From assembly GCA_965240325.2 (NCBI GenBank), contig OZ251253.1, forward strand, positions 558,001 through 622,000: a stretch of DNA of 64,000 nucleotides, given 5' to 3'. The notes beneath the pieces were generated by a model. That model searched no databases. It was not told where the DNA came from and saw only the letters and a list, made by a program, of their open reading frames with translations. This DNA comes from Rebecca billardiae RCC1528. Its lineage: Eukaryota > Haptophyta. A program made the position numbers and the translations under genes. Position 1 is the first letter of the stretch; each line of letters opens with the position of its first letter. Shown here one piece after another: positions 10,310 through 22,500 of the stretch.

Positions 10310-12009
10310 GGTTTGAACCCCGGGGACGACTCGGGAGCGGGGGGAGGGCCGAGCGACAGCGAGGGGCGGGATGCGACGTCCACTCGTCTTTTGTGCGCAC
10401 GACTTCCGACCGAGTCAGTCCGACGAGCTGGGTGACCTTTCGCGGTGGGAGGTGCGCGCGCGCGTGATTCGCGACTTTCGTTAACCAACCACGCGCGTCG
10501 CTAAAAACGGAACGGTGTAAACGCGCCCAGCTTTCATCGTGCGAATGATTATTCGAGCTTCCAATCGCAAAATCGAAGATTCCACCGAATGCGAGCTCGC
10601 CAGCCAGTAGTGTGGGTAGACTTCACACATATCAGGCCAAGTAGTAATAAATGGTTTCGCCCGGATTGAAGCATCTGCTTTATACCCACAACGATACTAG
10701 GGTCTGATGAGGTTGCGATACTTTCAACTTGGGGGCGGCGAGGTTTCAAGGATCGCCCATATATCTCCGTCGATGTTGAGTATAATCAATCAGTCAATGG
10801 GATGTCAACGACGACCATGGACTCAGATGTGTTTAAGTTCGAGACTCACTTTGATGTGAACGTCGTTCACCCGCCTACTATCATCATAAATGAGATGCGC
10901 ACTGGCCAACCTATGCTGTCGAGTGTCGACGATCGGGCACTGCCGCCGAATCAGGAGACCCGCGTCGTCCTACTTTACCTGTGTCGTTGTAAATCACAAA
11001 ATGGGTCCAGAGCTACCCAATGATAGCTCCACCCGGACCGGACCCCCCCGCGGCCGGGGCTCGTGACTCAAACCCCTGAAGGGCGGCACCGTGCCCCCGG
11101 TGCCGCTGCGAGCGTACCTCGCGAGCGTCGTTGCGGACGAATATGGCCCGTGCGCGCGGACGCGACGAGCCTGGTAGTCGACCAAGGTAGTCATACATAG
11201 TCCCCAGGTACGCGTCGGCGGTCAGCTCCTCGCCTCACTCTCCGCCAACGCGCGCAGTGCGCGCAAAGGCGTCGCTGCAGTTGGATGCAACTCGCACCGC
11301 GCACGCACGTGCACTGCGCCCACCTGATGACCGTGCAGGACCCAGAATCGTAAGTGTCGGGTAGGCATATGATTACTGCGACCAGGCGCGCGCGTGCGCC
11401 CGCAACCTGAGGACGTACACTGCCCACACGGCACGGGCATGACCGAGTGCGTCGACACACGCAATTCAAACGCAGTCGTGTAGCAGAGCCAACAACTCAC
11501 TCTAGAGACGCCTCGAGACAGGCCACTGAGCGCGGACGAAAATGAGAAGATTTCAGCATGGCGGTCACCTCAACTGGCGGAGCTGTCGCCCATGATGGCG
11601 TGCACGAGAGAAAACAGAGCGGATTTCGAGGCATGGTGCTGTGAGCCAGCCCTGCCGAAGGTAGGAGCCGCCCTGTGAACGCGCAGAGCCGTCAGCGACC
11701 CCGTTGTGAGCTTGTGCACGCGTGCATTGCACTCGCGGCGACCGTACTCATGGACGTTATTGCATCAGTAAGTTGTCATCAGTACGCGTACGCGTGTGTG
11801 CGCGCGCGCGCGCGACAGCCACCACACCTGGCGAAGTTGGGTTCGGGGAAGAGGTCCATGCCCTTCCTGGGTCCATTTGCGACGACACACGCGTTCGTAG
11901 CTGCATGTGAGCATCATCCTAGCGCGTCCGCGGGAGTAAACGCTATCAGTACCGCGTACTGATGGTACTCGGATAAGGAGCTCATCATGGTCGGCCAAGA
12001 TGTACGCGC
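10310..12009. other. Intergenic DNA without a confident gene
   Basis: Unique sequence upstream of the homeobox gene. It holds a 73-codon ORF at 10802-11023, listed separately. Other ORFs are short and mutually overlapping. I see no repeats, RNA gene or motif. Confidence 0.4.
10802..11023 (+). CDS. Small hypothetical ORF
   Basis: 73 codons from ATG, product about 8 kDa, beginning MSTTTMDSDVFKFETHFDV. It is less biased in composition than the surrounding random ORFs, which is the only reason it is listed. No domain, signal peptide or membrane segment is visible, and it may be chance or an exon remnant. Confidence 0.2.
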   Translation: MSTTTMDSDVFKFETHFDVNVVHPPTIIINEMRTGQPMLSSVDDRALPPNQETRVVLLYLCRCKSQNGSRATQ

Positions 12010-12450
12010 TCACACTCTAGCGGGCGGACGATCCGCGCGCCTTCAGCCTCGTGCGCGGTGCGCCCCAACCAACCAACAGGGGCGCAGGACGTCGACCTCG
12101 CGACGCTGCGCGAGCGGTACGTGCGCGTGTCCGCGCGGCGCGTGCGCGTTGTAGGCGGCGCTGCACGGGCTGGCGGACGACGAGAGCGGCGGGCTCCCGG
12201 CGCGGCGCTTCGAGCTGCTCCTGCTGAGCGGAACGCACACGCCCCTCTGGCCCACGCTGAACGCTGCTCGCGCTGGTCAATGAGCACGCGCTCAAGCTCA
12301 CGCTGGCCCAGCAGCGCCTCTCCGCCGTGCGCGTGCAGACCACGGACTGCGCATAGCGCGTGGTCGGGATCAAGTGTGCGCGCTCGTTGCTGCCCCACCT
12401 GCGCGAGCGGCTCGAGGGGCTCGGCGCGGTGAAGGCGGCGGCCACGCACG
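12010..12450 (+). pseudogene. Possible decayed coding sequence, unknown family
   Basis: Coding-like peptide runs continue through three plus frames. The first, from about 12060, contains DVDLATLRERYVRVSARRVR. The next, from about 12150, contains LADDESGGLPARRFELLLLS. The third, from about 12270, contains LVNEHALKLTLAQQRLSAVR, then an in-frame stop, then RSLLPHLRERLEGLGAVKAA. Frame changes and a stop interrupt what looks like one helical protein. It could instead be a spliced gene whose splice sites I cannot place. No family is recognised. Confidence 0.3.
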
Positions 12451-12955
12451 CGGTGGGTGGCGCGCGCGCGGCGAGCGAGCCGGAGCGACACACGTGCCTA
12501 AATGTTCAAGCGATGGGCCCGCAAACTGCCCCGTTTGCTCCGCGCTTTGGGCACGCCTGATACTGATGCGTATGCGCCATTGCTCTGCGACTGCGTCAGG
12601 CAGTCCCACGCGGACGCGGGGAATTCTCCTCGACGCACAGGCCTGTCACGGGCGCACCTGGACGCGACATCATCCGTGACGCCGGCGTCAGTCGTCAGGT
12701 CGGTCGAGGCCCGGGCTGCTCGTCGTTCGTGCACCCGCGGAGGCGCAAGTCACCGTTGAGGCAAGGGCGGTCGGTGAGGCGCGACGAAAGCTGAGAAGCC
12801 CGTTACAGTTCTTATGTGAGTCTGAAATGAAACCAACTGCACACGTATCAAGGGGTCTACAGTTTACTACTGATAAAAAGGGACGAACATGTATCATACA
12901 GCTCAGGCAGGCGAGATTAATTATGAAGGTATTCATCAGCAATGGATCCCCACCC
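12451..12955. other. Intergenic DNA, nothing recognised
   Basis: No ORF with a domain. The 12-mer TATTCATCAGCA at 12930-12941 recurs at 16463-16474 on the far side of the inverted-repeat element. Confidence 0.4.
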
Positions 12956-13230
12956 CGCAGTAGCTTGGCAAGCGATGCGCCTCTCTGCGCGCGCTCGCTG
13001 GCTGCATCCGCGGCTCGGCGGCCGGCGTGGCTGCTGGGTCACCGCGGCGCTGGTGGCTGCCCCTCCTCTGGGAGTTGTTTCTTCCAGGTGCGTGTGCGTC
13101 GGCGGTAGGCCGCCCTCAGCCCTCGCTCTCTCCACTCGTGCACCTGCCCTGCTTGCTGCCAACGCGCGATCGGGCTGTCTGTCGCTTCTGCTCTCTGCGA
13201 GGGCACCTCGGACCCCTCCGGGTGCTCTCT

Positions 13231-13550
13231 GCTTTCGATGGGGGCGCCTCGGAACCGCTTCGAGGCGTCCCCGTCTGCAATCGTCCCATGCTCTGCTTTC
13301 GATGGGGGCGCCTCGGAACCGCTTCGGGGCGTCCCCGTCTGCAATCTTCTCATGCTCTGCTTTCGATGGGGGCGCCTCGGAACCGCTTCGGGGCGTCCCC
13401 GTCTGCAATCTTCTCATGCTCTGCTTTCGATGGGGGCGCCTCGGAACCGCTTCGAGGCGTCCCCGTCTGCAATCTCCGCATGCTCTGCTTTCGATGGGGG
13501 CGCCTCGGAACCGCTCCCAGGCGTCCCCGTCTGCAATCTTCTCACGCTTC
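13231..13550. repeat. 64-bp tandem repeat in left arm, 5 copies
   Basis: GCTTTCGATGGGGGCGCC starts at 13231, 13295, 13359, 13423 and 13487, an exact 64-bp spacing. Because 64 is not a multiple of three, each copy shifts frame and the same peptide motifs appear in turn in all three frames. Confidence 0.9.
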
Positions 13551-15717
13551 GCAGTCTCGCTTGCCTTCATCGCCTGGCGGGTGGGTGCTGCTCTCTCCTT
13601 CTCTGCCGCCTCCTCTGCAGTCTGCAGTGCACTGCTGTGTGTGGGGATGCGACCTGCTACCTTATCTGACGCTACGCGTGCGCGTGCGTGTCTCGCGCCT
13701 GCTTCCCGCCTGCGCCGCCGCCGCCGCGCATGTCTTTGTGCCTACTCGTCGCACTTACCGTCGGGTTCGTCCTCACACAATCCTGCGGGGAGCCCCTCTG
13801 GGCCTCGGCCGCCTTCGGTCCTCGCGCTACCCCTTCGGCGGCCTCGGCCTCTTCGGGCCCCCGGCCACCACCCCTACGGGGTGTGGCATTCCACACCTCC
13901 TTCTGGGTGGAGGCCCTCGAGGCCTCTGCCCCCTGCGGCGCCGCGCTCGGCCCAAACTTGCGTTGGGGGAGGGCGTCGGCTGCCAGCGCCTGCGGTCTAT
14001 CTACGTGCTCCATCGAGTACTTCCTCTTCGGCGTCTAGGCGGTCGGCTTCTGTCGGCGTAGTTGCTCGAATGCATCGGCGAGTCCTTTCTGGTCGGCGTC
14101 GCATCCTGGACGGCTTCGGGGGTGTGACCTAGTCACCTCACGCGTTTGTCAACGCGGCCCCCACCTCAATCTACTCTCATGTGGGTCTACCGAGTGAGTT
14201 ATGGTTGTATAACCGCTCGGTTATGCGGGTATAACTCACCGGTAGCCCTCATGAGGGCGGGCTGGCAGCCCGGGTCCGGCTGCCCGAAGGTTTTCCGGTC
14301 GTCAAGCCGAGCCAGGCCCGGACAGGGGGTGGGCGCGGATCCGCGCAGTAGCTTGGCAAGCGATGCGCCTCTCTGCGCGCGCTCGCTGGCTGCATCCGCG
14401 GCTCGGCGGCCGGCGTGGCTGCTGGGTCACCGCGGCGCTGGTGGCTGCCCCTCCTCTGGGAGTTGTTTCTCCCTGCCCTCCCACCAGGCTGGTTGCTGGG
14501 TGGGCATGGCCTGGGTGCGCGCGGTGTCGGGGGGGGTGGAGGCCCTCGAGGCCTCTGCCCCCTGCGGCGCCGCGCTCGGCCCAAACTTGCGTTGGGGGAG
14601 GGCGTCGGCTGCCAGCGCCTGCGGTCTATCTACGTGCTCCATCGAGTACTTCCTCTTCGGCGTCTAGGCGGTCGGCTTCTGTCGGCGTAGTTGCTCGAAT
14701 GCATCGGCGAGTCCTTTCTGGTCGGCGTCGCATCCTGGACGGCTTCGGGGGTGTGACCTAGTCACCTCACGCGTTTATCAACGCGGCCCCCACCTCAATC
14801 TACTCTCATGTGGGTCTACCGAGTGAGTTGCGCCGCGGTGACCCAGCAGCCACGCCGGCCGCCGAGCCGCGGATGCAGCCAGCGAGCGCGCGCAGAGAGG
14901 CGCATCGCTTGCCAAGCTACTGCGCGGATCCGCGCCCACCCCCTGTCCGGGCCTGGCTCGGCTTGACGACCGGAAAACCTTCGGGCAGCCGGACCCGGGC
15001 TGCCAGCCCGCCCTCATGAGGGCTACCGGTGAGTTATACCCGCATAACCGAGCGGTTATACAACCATAACTCACTCGGTAGACCCACATGAGAGTAGATT
15101 GAGGTGGGGGCCGCGTTGATAAACGCGTGAGGTGACTAGGTCACACCCCCGAAGCCGTCCAGGATGCGACGCCGACCAGAAAGGACTCGCCGATGCATTC
15201 GAGCAACTACGCCGACAGAAGCCGACCGCCTAGACGCCGAAGAGGAAGTACTCGATGGAGCACGTAGATAGACCGCAGGCGCTGGCAGCCGACGCCCTCC
15301 CCCAACGCAAGTTTGGGCCGAGCGCGGCGCCGCAGGGGGCAGAGGCCTCGGGGGCCTCCACCCAGAAGGAGGTGTGGAATGCCACACCCCGTAGGGGTGG
15401 TGGCCGGGGGCCCGAAGAGGCCGAGGCCGCCGAAGGGGTAGCGCGAGGACCGAAGGCGGCCGAGGCCCAGAGGGGCTCCCCGCAGGATTGTGTGAGGACG
15501 AACCCGACGGTAAGTGCGACGAGTAGGCACAAAGACATGCGCGGCGGCGGCGGCGCAGGCGGGAAGCAGGCGCGAGACACGCACGCGCACGCGTAGCGTC
15601 AGATAAGGTAGCAGGTCGCATCCCCACACACAGCAGTGCACTGCAGACTGCAGAGGAGGCGGCAGAGAAGGAGAGAGCAGCACCCACCCGCCAGGCGATG
15701 AAGGCAAGCGAGACTGC

Positions 15718-16040
15718 GAAGCGTGAGAAGATTGCAGACGGGGACCGGCCTGGGAGCGGTTCCGAGGCGCCCCCATCGAAAGCAGAGCATGCGGAGATTG
15801 CAGACGGGGACGCCTCGAAGCGGTTCCGAGGCGCCCCCATCGAAAGCAGAGCATGAGAAGATTGCAGACGGGGACGCCCCGAAGCGGTTCCGAGGCGCCC
15901 CCATCGAAAGCAGAGCATGAGAAGATTGCAGACGGGGACGCCCCGAAGCGGTTCCGAGGCGCCCCCATCGAAAGCAGAGCATGGGACGATTGCAGACGGG
16001 GACGCCTCGAAGCGGTTCCGAGGCGCCCCCATCGAAAGCA
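15718..16040. repeat. 64-bp tandem repeat in right arm (inverted copy)
   Basis: Mirror image of 13231-13550. It differs by a 2-bp insertion in the copy nearest the centre, around 15744. Confidence 0.85.
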
Positions 16041-16592
16041 GAGAGCACCCGGAGGGGTCCGAGGTGCCCTCGCAGAGAGCAGAAGCGACAGACAGCCCGA
16101 TCGCGCGTTGGCAGCAAGCAGGGCAGGTGCACGAGTGGAGAGAGCGAGGGCTGAGGGCGGCCTACCGCCGACGCACACGCACCTGGAAGAAACAACTCCC
16201 AGAGGAGGGGCAGCCACCAGCGCCGCGGTGACCCAGCAGCCACGCCGGCCGCCGAGCCGCGGATGCAGCCAGCGAGCGCGCGCAGAGAGGCGCATCGCTT
16301 GCCAAGCTACTGCGCGGATCCGCGCCCACCCCCTGTCCGGGCCTGGCTCGGTTGACGACCGGAAACCTTCGGGCAGCCGGACCCGGGCTGCCAGCCCGCC
16401 CTCATGAGGGCTACCGGTGAGTTATACCCGCATAACCGAGCGGTTATACAACCCTTAAACCATATTCATCAGCACGGCTTTCCACCCCCCATTTCTTCGA
16501 GTTGGTTCGTCGCGCGCATAGCGGACCAAGATTCTGGATGGATCATCAATCTGGAGGCAGCAAGCGGGGAAGAGCTTGTGTGCGTCTCGGCG

Positions 16593-19500
16593 ATGGCGAA
16601 GACCCTCACTATACGCTGCTCGCCAGCGCGGCGACTCCTCTCCACGCTCGTCGTGCTGGCGGCGATGGGCGTGGATCGCATGCCGCGGCATCTCCTCACT
16701 CGACTGGGGATCCTCGACGGGGCAGAGTACGCCGCCTCTGGCCCGCCCCTCGGCCCCGCGGTCGCTCGCGCCGAGGCCATCACCGCGGTGAAGGTGGGCC
16801 TCTACCACGCGTGCGTGCTCACGGACTCGGGCAAGGTGAAGTGCTGGGGCGACGGGCTGCACGCGGCGCTCGGCACTGGGGACATCTCTGATCGCGGGGC
16901 CAACCCGGGCGAGCTCGGCGTGGCGCTGCCGTACGTCGAGTTCCCGACCGGCCTCACCGTGACGCAGATCTCTGCGGGCGCGTACCACAACTGCGCCATC
17001 CTCTCGGACAGCACGCTGCGGTGGTGCGTGCGCGGCCCGCGCAGCACGGTGCCAGGCGCTGGCGCGCGTGCCACCGTGCGCGGCCGCTCACGTGGCGCCA
17101 CGCACCCGGCACCCGCCCGCGCTCGCCCCCCTCCGCGCGCGCGTGGCGCTTGCGTCGCACGCTCGTGCGCCCGCGCGCGCGCGCTCGCAGCTGGGGCGAT
17201 GGAGCGAACGGGCGGTTAGGTACAGGCGCGTCATCGGACATCAGCGACGTCCCCGGCGAGATGGGCAACGCGCTGGCCGCCGTCGACCTCGGCACGGGCC
17301 TCACGGCCAAGAGCGTGAGCTGCGGTCGCCGGCACACGTGCGTCGTGATCGTGCAGACGGACAGGCTCAAGTGCTTCGGGGAGAACGGGTACGGCACCTT
17401 GGGGACCGGCGACACGAGCGTGCGTGGCGCGCTCCCCGCAGAGCTGGGCGACGCGCTGCCCTACGTCGGCCTCGGCCTCACGACGGATCCCACCCCTGTG
17501 CCGCACGCCGTGGTGAAGCTGAGCGCTCGGTTCTACCACAGCTGCGCTCTGCTGGGGGAGGGGCTCAAGTGGTGTGCGCGCGCGCTGGCTGGCTGGCTGA
17601 GCGGCGGGCCGAGCGGCGGGCCGCCGCGCCGCGCCGGGCAGCGCGCCGAGTGCGAGCGCGCCGCGCGCGCGCTGCACCGCGCGGCGTGGGCGCGCCAGAG
17701 GCCTCGCGGGTCGCTCGGCCTCGGCGCGCTGACTGACGCGCCTGCGCCCGCTCCACCGCGCGCCGCCCTGCCTTCTCCATCGGTTCTTCTTCCTTTCTGC
17801 CTCCCGCCTGCGCTTCTCCGGACGTGTGCCGCCCGGCGCAGCTGGGGCCTGAACGACTTCGGGCAGCTGGGGTACAACGACGTTGTCAACCGCGGCGGCG
17901 CCTCCGCCGCGATGGGCGACACGCTGCCGTTTGTCGACGTCGGCGTGGCGGCAGCCAACCTGATCGACGTCAGTCTGAGCCAGTACCACACGTGCGTGCT
18001 GCACGCCGGCGGCAACGTCAAGTGCTGGGGCGAGGGTGCGAGCGGCCGGCTCGGGTACGGCGACTTGGCGGACCGCGGCAGCTCGGGTGGCATGGGCGCC
18101 GCGCTGCCCAACGTCGACCTAGGCGTGGGGCTCGCTGCCCTCGAGGTGCTGCACGGCAGCACCAGCACGTGTGCGCGGCTCAACAGCGGCGCGCTCAAGT
18201 GGTGTGCGCATGCGCGCGCAGATGCGCGCACGCGCGCGCCGCACGCCACGCGCCGCGCGTGCGCCCTCGCGTGGACGCGTCCGCGTCGGCAGCGGCGGCC
18301 GTTGGGCGCGCCGCCGAGCCCCGAGCCGTGCCCCCGCCGCCCTGACCGCGTGCGGCCGCACGCGCTGCTGCGCGCGCTCCGGCCCGGCCTGCAGCTGGGG
18401 CGGCAACTCTGTGGGCCAGCTAGGCTACGAGGACACGAGCACTCGCGGCGACGGCACTGGCGAGATGGGCGCCTCGCTGCCCACCGTCCCGCTGGGCACA
18501 GGGCGCACCGCGACCGCGTCCGACAGCCTCGACGAGTTTGTGTGCGCGCTGCTCGACGACGGCACCGTCAAGTGGTGCGCGCACACCGCGCCACGCACGC
18601 GCGGCGCGGTGCGCTGCCCGCGCAGGGCGGGGGGGGGCGTGTGCCGCGCGGGCGACCGGGGCGGCGGGCGGGTGCCGGCGTGTCCGTCTGCGCGGCGGGA
18701 GCGCGGGCGCGTCGATGCGCGTCAGCTGGCACCGACCACCGCCGTGCGTCGCGCCGCGCGTCGAGACGGCCCTGCTCGCCACGCCCACGCACGTGCGCGC
18801 CGCACGCCGCGCCTCCTCACTGCCCGCGTCCCGGGCGCGCCGCGCCCGCACGTCCGCGGGTCGATCGTGCAGCTGGGGCGTCGGCTCGAACGGGCAGCTC
18901 GGGCAGGGGAGCGGCGCCAACATCGGTGGTGCGTCCGGCTCGATGGGCGATGCGCTGCCGCCGATCGGGATCCTCCCGCCCTCGCCGCCGCCGAGCCCGC
19001 CGCCCTCGCCGCCTCCGAGCCCGCCGCCGTCACCGCCGCCGAGCCCGCCGCCGCCGCGCCCGCCGCCGTCGCCGCCCCCGTCGCCTCCACCGAGCCCGCC
19101 GCCGTCGCCACCGCCCTCGCCGCCGCCCTCGCCGCCTCCGCCAGTGCCGCCGCCCTCGCCTCCACCGCCCTCGCCGCCGCCCTCTCCGCCGCCCTCTCCG
19201 CCGCCCTCGCCGCCGCCGAGCCCGCCGCCGAGCCCGCCACCGTCGCCACCACCCAGCCCGCCGCCGCCCTCGGCTCCGCCATCGCCGCCACCATCGCCAC
19301 CGCCGAGCCCGCCGCCGAGCCCGCCGCCGTCACCGCCGCCGAGCCCGCCGCCGTTGCCGCCTCCATCACCGCCGCCATCGCCACCTCCAAGCCCGCCGCC
19401 GTCGCCACCGCCGCCGCTACCGCCGCCGTCGCCGCCACCCTCGCCACCTCCGTCGCCGCCGCCCTCACCGCCGCCCTCACCGCCGCCGAGCCCGCCGCCC

Positions 19501-22500
19501 TCGCCGCCGCCGAGCCCACCGCCCTCGCCGCCGCCGCCCTCGCCCCCGCCCTCGCCGCCGCCCTCGCCGCCACCGTCACCGCCGCCCAGCCCGCCGCCAT
19601 CGCCGCCGCCCTCGCCCCCGCCGAGCCCGCCGCCATCGCCACCACCCTCGCCGCCGCCCTCGCCTCCGCCCAGCCCGCCACCGTCCCCACCGCCGTCGCC
19701 ACCGCCCAGCCCGCCGCCGAGCCCGCCACCCCCAAGCCCGCCACCAAACCCGCCGCCGAGCCCGCCGCCGAGCCCGCCTCCCTCGCCACCGCCGAGCCCG
19801 CCGCCGAGCCCGCCGCCCGCGCCGCCGCCGCCCTTGCCGCCGCCCTCGCCGCCGCCCTCGCCGCCGCCCTCGCTGCCACCGTCCCCGCCGCCCAGCCCGC
19901 CGCCCTCGCCACCTCCGTCGCCTCCGCCGAGCCCGCCGCCCTCGCCGCCGCCGCCTTCGCCGCCACCCTCGCCGCCGCCCTCACCACCACCGTCACCGCC
20001 ACCGAGCCCGCCGCCGTCACCGCCACCGTCGCCTCCGCCGAGCCCGCCGCCCTCGCCGCCGCCACCGTCGCCTCCGCCCTCGCCACCGCCCTCGCCCCCG
20101 CCGAGTCCGCCGCCCTCGCCGCCGCCCAACCCGCCGCCCTCGCCACCGCCAAGCCCGCCGCCCAGCCCGCCACCGCCGAGACCTCCGCCGAGTCCGCCGC
20201 CGAAACCGCCACCAAGCCCGCCGCCGAGCCCGCCGCCGAGCCCACCGCCGTCGCCGCCGCCGAGCCCTCCACCCTCGCCACCGCCGAGCCCGCCGCCCTC
20301 GCCGCCGCCGCCCTCGCCGCCGCCCTTGCCCCCGCCCTCGCCGCCACCGTCACCGCCACCCAGCCCGCCGCCCTCGCCGCCACCGTCGCCTCCGCCGAGC
20401 CCGCCGCCCTCGCCGCCGCCACCTTCGCCGCCGCCCTCGCCGCCACCCTCGCCCCCGCCGAGTCCGCCGCCCTCGCCGCCGCCCAGCCCGCCGCCCTCGC
20501 CGCCGCCAAGCCCGCCGCCCAGCCCGCCACCACCGAGCCCGCCGCCAAGCCCGCCACCCAGCCCGCCGCCGAGCCCGCCGCCTTCGCCGCCGCCGAGCCC
20601 GCCGCCGTCGCCACCGCCGAGCCCGGCGCCCTCGCCGCCGCCGCCATCACCCCCGCCCTCGCCGCCGCCTTCGCCACCACCCTCGCCGCCTCCGAGCCCT
20701 CCGCCGTCGCCGCCGCCCTCGCCGCCTCCAAGCCCGCCGCCCTCGCCGCCGCCGCCTTCACCGCAGCCCTCGCCACCGCCATTGCCACCGCCGAGCCCGC
20801 CACCGTCACCGCCGCCCAGCCCGCCGCCGAGCCCTCCGCCAAGCCCACCGCCCTCTCCACCGCCGAGCCCGCCGCCGTCGCCGCCACCGAGCCCGCCACC
20901 CAGTCCGCCGCCTCCGAGCCCACCGCCGAGCCCGCCGCCCAGCCCGCCACCAAGTCAACCGCCCTCGCCACCGCCTTCGCCGCCGCCCTCGCCACCACCG
21001 AGCCCGCCGCCCAGCCCGCCGCCACCTTCGCCACCGCCATCACCACCGCCCTCGCCGCCGCCGTCGCCGCCGCCGTCGCCACCACCCTCGCCGCCGCCGT
21101 CGCCGCCGCCGTCGCCGCCACCGAGCCCGCCGCCGCCAAGCCCACCGCCCTCGCCGCCGCCAAGCCCGCCACCCAGCCCGCCGCCTTCGCCACCGCCGAA
21201 CCCGCCGCCGAGCCCGCCGCCCAGCCCGCCGCCCAGCCCGCCGCCGCCCAGCCCGCCGCCATCGCCACCGCCCTCGCCGCCACCGAGCCCGCCGCCGTCG
21301 CCACCGCCGTCGCCGCCGCCCAGTCCGCCGCCATCGCCGCCGCCATCACCACCGCCGAGCCCGCCGCCCTCGCCACCGCCGAGCCCGCCGCCGAGGCCGC
21401 CGCCCTCGCCGCCGCCGAGCCCGCCACCAAGCCCACCGCCGCCGAGCCCGCCGCCATCGCCGCCGCCGTCACCGCCTCCGAGCCCGCCGCCGTCGCCACC
21501 ACCGTCGCCGCCGCCGAGCCCGCCACCCTCACCGCCGCCCAGCCCGCCGCCGAGCCCGCCGCCGTCGCCACCGCCCAGCCCACCGCCGAGCCCGCCACCC
21601 TCGCCTCCGCCGAGCCCGCCACCAAGTCCGCCGCCGCCCAGCCCGCCGCCATCGCCACCGCCGTCGCCGCCTCCGAGCCCGCCGCCGTCGCCACCACCGT
21701 CGCCGCCGCCAAGCCCGCCGCCGTCGCCGCCGCCAGCACCACCGCCGAGCCCACCGCCCTCGCCACCGCCGAGCCCGCCACCGAGCCCGCCGCCGTCGCC
21801 GCCGCCCAGCCCGCCGCCTAGCCCACCGCCTCCGAGCCCGCCGCCATCGCCGCCGCCGTCCCCGCCACCAAGCCCACCGCCGTCGCCACCGCCGTCGCCG
21901 CCGCCGAGCCCGCCACCCTCACCGCCGCCAAGCCCGCCGCCGAGCCCGCCACCGTCGCCACCGCCCAGCCCACCGCCGAGCCCGCCGCCCTCGCCACCGC
22001 CGAGCCCGCCACCAAGCCCGCCGCCGCCCAGCCCGCCGCCATCGCCACCGCCGTCGCCGCCTCCGAGCCCGCCGCCGTCGCCACCGCCATCACCACCGCC
22101 GAGCCCACCGCCCTCGCCACCGCCCAGCCCACCGCCGAGCCCGCCGCCCTCGCCACCGCCGAGCCCGCCACCAAGCCCGCCGCCACCCAGCCCACCGCCA
22201 TCGCCACCGCCGTCGCCGCCTCCGAGCCCGCCGCCGTCGCCACCACCGTCGCCGCCGCCGAGCCCGCCGCCGTCGCCGCCGCCATCACCACCGCCGACTC
22301 CACCGCCCTCGCCACCGCCGAGCCCGCCACCGAGCCCTCCGCCGTCGCCGCCGCCGAGCCCGCCACCAAGCCCGCCGCCGCCGAGCCCGCCGCCATCGCC
22401 GCCGCCGTCACCGCCCCCGAGCCCGCCGCCGTCGCCACCGCCGTCGCCGCCGCCGAGCCCGCCACCCTCACCGCCGCCGAGCCCGCCGCCGAGCCCGCCG

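Larger units (their letters stand above)
12956..16453. mobile_element. Large inverted-repeat element with YR-type core palindromes
   Basis: Arms 12956-14437 and 14831-16312 are reverse complements over about 1.48 kb (coordinate sum 29268, shifting to 29270 after a 2-bp indel). I see only a few substitutions. The 393-bp spacer (14438-14830) is itself a direct copy of parts of the left arm, including 13908-14200. The core ATAACCGCTCGGTTAT occurs at 14209-14224, inverted at 15044-15059, and as the right end at 16432-16447. Outside the inner copies lie GTGAGTTAT and ATAACTCAC. The same nested design terminates the YR retrotransposon at 36715-42102, so this is probably a non-autonomous relative that inserted or rearranged head to head. 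No enzyme ORF is recognisable; open frames reflect GC-rich repeats. Confidence 0.7.

Noticed and set aside
12942-14132. Long plus-strand ORFs in the inverted-repeat arms
   Set aside because: The 64-bp tandem units rotate through all frames and no domain is seen; mirrored copies occur on the minus strand of the other arm.
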